A DNA stretch of 64,000 nt from Methylopila sp. 73B (GTDB lineage Bacteria > Pseudomonadota > Alphaproteobacteria > Rhizobiales > Methylopilaceae), in the NCBI RefSeq assembly GCF_000526315.1, contig NZ_JAFV01000001.1, positions 1 through 64,000 on the forward strand. Reading direction: 5' to 3'. The position numbers were made by a program, and so were the translations under genes. The notes beneath the pieces were generated by a model that had not been told where the DNA came from, searched no databases, and was given only the letters and a program-made list of their open reading frames with translations. Positions 62,562 to 64,000 of this stretch are shown one piece after another (the stretch's first letter is position 1; each line of letters starts with the position of its first letter).

Positions 62562-64000
62562 GATTCCGTTGAAAAACTCGGCCATTGAAGCGATGCAGCG
62601 TCGCTGATTCACTTCGCTCTATGAGCGGAGGGCGGCGGCGATGATGGGCGAGCGGCAAGTCGACCAAGCGGCGCTGTTCTATGAGTTCTCTCTCGAGCGG
62701 CATGTGCCGCAAGATCACCTGCTGAGGGCGATCGACCGGTTCGTCGACCTGTCAGAGGTGCGGCGGGATCTGGCTCCCTTCTATAGCTCGATCGGGCGTC
62801 CTTCGATCGACCCTGAGCTGCTGATCCGGATGCTGCTGGTCGGCTACTGCTTCGGCGTCCGGTCTGAGCGGCGGTTGTGCGAGGAGGTTCATCTGAACCT
62901 CGCCTATCGCTGGTTCTGCGGGCTCGGCCTCGACGGCGACGTGCCGGACCACTCGACCTTCTCGAAGAACCGTCATGGCCGCTTCCGCGACAGCGACCTG
63001 CTGCGCAAGCTGTTCGAGACGGTCGTCCGGCGCTGCATGGCTGAGGGGCTTGTGGGCGGCGACGGCTTCGCGGTCGACGCCAGCCTGATCCGGGCCGACG
63101 CCAACCGTCAGCGCTCGGCGGAAGGCACGGACGAGGTCGACTGGGAAGAGTTGGCCGCGACGCGGCGCGCAGTCCGCGAGTACCTCGACACGCTCGACAA
63201 TGCGGCCTGGGGCGCGGCGAGCCCGACGACGCCGAAGTTCGTCTCGCGGTCGGATCCGGCCGCGCAGTGGACCGGCGCACACAAGGGCCACGCCTTCTTC
63301 GCCTACGCCACCAACTACCTGATCGACCTCGACCACGCGGTGATCGTCGACGTCGAGCCCAGCCGCGCCATCCGGCAGGCCGAGGTCGGCTCGGCCCGTA
63401 CCATGATCAACCGGACCCAGGACCGCTTCGGGCTCTGGCCCGAGCGGCTCGCAGCCGACAGCGCCTATGGTGCGGCCGAGATGCTCGCCTGGCTGGTGCA
63501 TGAGCGCGGGATCGAGCCGCACATCCCGGTGTTCGACAAGAGCGCTCGGACCGACGGCACGTTCAGCCGTTCGGACTTCCCCTATGACCACGCCCGCGAT
63601 CTTTACACCTGCCCGGCCGGGAACGAACTGAGACCTCGCCAGAGGGTCTACCGAACCTCGGCTCCGCTCGTCGACGACGACGGCATGATGCGCTACCGCG
63701 CGAGCAAGTTCGACTGCGACGCCTGCTCCCTGAAACCGCAGTGCTGCCCAAACGCGCCGGCCCGGAAGATCCCTCGCTCGATCCACGAGGGCGCTCGCGA
63801 CATGGCGAGGGACATTGCGAAGACCGACGCCTACACGGCCTCCCGGCGTGAGCGGAAGAAGGTCGAGATGCTGTTCGCGCACCTGAAGCGCATCCTGCGG
63901 CTCGACCGTCTAAGGCTTCGAGGGCCGTGCGGAGCCCGGGACGAGTTCCTGCTCGCCGCCACCGCCCAAAACCTCAGGAAGCTCGCAAAGATGGTCCTAG
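62562..64000 (+). mobile_element. IS1182-family insertion sequence, copy 2 (runs off the window)
   Basis: The left terminal repeat GATTCCGTTGAAAAACTCGG starts at 62562, about 145 bp after the glucan synthase stop. It is oriented opposite to copy 1 at 47171-48707. The right end lies beyond the window. The two copies bracket about 13.9 kb. Confidence 0.85.
62641..64000 (+). CDS. IS1182-family transposase, copy 2 (3' end outside)
   Basis: Open from the ATG ATG at 62641 to the last base (453 codons seen). Same domain order as copy 1: FSLERHVPQDHLLRAIDRFV, DPELLIRMLLVGYCFGVRSE, GGDGFAVDASLIRADANRQR, ERLAADSAYGAAEMLAWLVH and RRERKKVEMLFAHLKRILRL. Differences include SIER to SLER, STGRP to SIGRP and MVERAQ to MINRTQ, so the copies are related but have diverged by a few percent. 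It looks functional as far as seen. Confidence 0.92.
   Translation, partial: MMGERQVDQAALFYEFSLERHVPQDHLLRAIDRFVDLSEVRRDLAPFYSSIGRPSIDPELLIRMLLVGYCFGVRSERRLCEEVHLNLAYRWFCGLGLDGDVPDHSTFSKNRHGRFRDSDLLRKLFETVVRRCMAEGLVGGDGFAVDASLIRADANRQRSAEGTDEVDWEELAATRRAVREYLDTLDNAAWGAASPTTPKFVSRSDPAAQWTGAHKGHAFFAYATNYLIDLDHAVIVDVEPSRAIRQAEVGSARTMINRTQDRFGLWPERLAADSAYGAAEMLAWLVHERGIEPHIPVFDKSARTDGTFSRSDFPYDHARDLYTCPAGNELRPRQRVYRTSAPLVDDDGMMRYRASKFDCDACSLKPQCCPNAPARKIPRSIHEGARDMARDIAKTDAYTASRRERKKVEMLFAHLKRILRLDRLRLRGPCGARDEFLLAATAQNLRKLAKMVL

Noticed and set aside
47171-62581. Active composite transposon
   Set aside because: The IS1182 copies differ at about 16 residues, no target duplications were seen, and the right end of copy 2 is outside the window; only an IS-flanked block can be claimed.

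Overview
The window is GC-rich DNA with heavy use of GTG starts and 1-8 bp gene overlaps. Its content (Czc metal efflux, a very large cyclic beta-1,2-glucan synthase, urease next to a branched-chain-type ABC transporter, FecI/FecR iron uptake, many IS3 and IS1182 remnants) suggests an alphaproteobacterium of the Hyphomicrobiales (rhizobia/methylotroph side). That is an inference from gene content; no rRNA or tRNA gene was seen. Most of the window looks like accessory DNA: functional blocks separated by insertion-sequence scars and gene remnants.

Layout. 1-0.7 kb: end of an IS3 element. 1-2.9 kb: a lipoprotein and two small secreted proteins. 3-9.6 kb: a czcCBA-type divalent-metal efflux operon with extra His-rich parts. 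9.7-11.7 kb: a Crp/Fnr regulator, a small secreted protein built from a duplicated motif, and low-confidence ORFs. 11.9-14.8 kb: a Zn/Cd/Pb P-type ATPase divergent from its MerR-type regulator, with a clear 19-bp-spacer MerR promoter. 14.8-16.9 kb: two decayed IS3 elements around a broken short-chain dehydrogenase. 16.9-25.7 kb: a ferric-siderophore/ferric-citrate-type uptake island (ABC ATPase and two permeases on the minus strand; TonB receptor, binding protein, ECF sigma and FecR on the plus strand), with the 3' remnant of a second binding-protein gene in front of the permeases. 26.2-29.3 kb: a deletion scar, where an RTX repeat gene lacking its 5' end, a frameshifted IS3 element, an integrase lacking its 3' end and a histidine-kinase scrap lie side by side.

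29.4-41.6 kb: a urease region in three parts. ureB-C-E-F-G-D runs on the minus strand; a urea/amide-type ABC transporter (five genes) runs divergently on the plus strand; a LuxR-type solo regulator, ureA and ureJ/hupE follow on the minus strand. UreC keeps its nickel ligands but has unusual flap residues, UreB is long, and ureA is split off. A 22-bp near-identical motif (19/22) lies upstream of both ureB and ureJ, suggesting co-regulation of the split locus. 42.4-46.2 kb: a DUF2955/HlyD export pair and three small genes. 46.5-47.1 kb: an intact integrase that is the full-length relative of the truncated one at 28.7 kb, in the same orientation, so the urease block lies between direct repeats.

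47.2-64 kb: two inverted IS1182-family copies bracket a cytochrome c, a phosphoketolase-acetate kinase operon (phosphoketolase with an apparent 5' frameshift in an A run), two tiny overlapping genes and a 2838-residue cyclic glucan synthase. The strongest candidates for something not well described are the split, divergent urease with its shared promoter motif and LuxR solo, and the small secreted protein with the duplicated NSTNQH motif.
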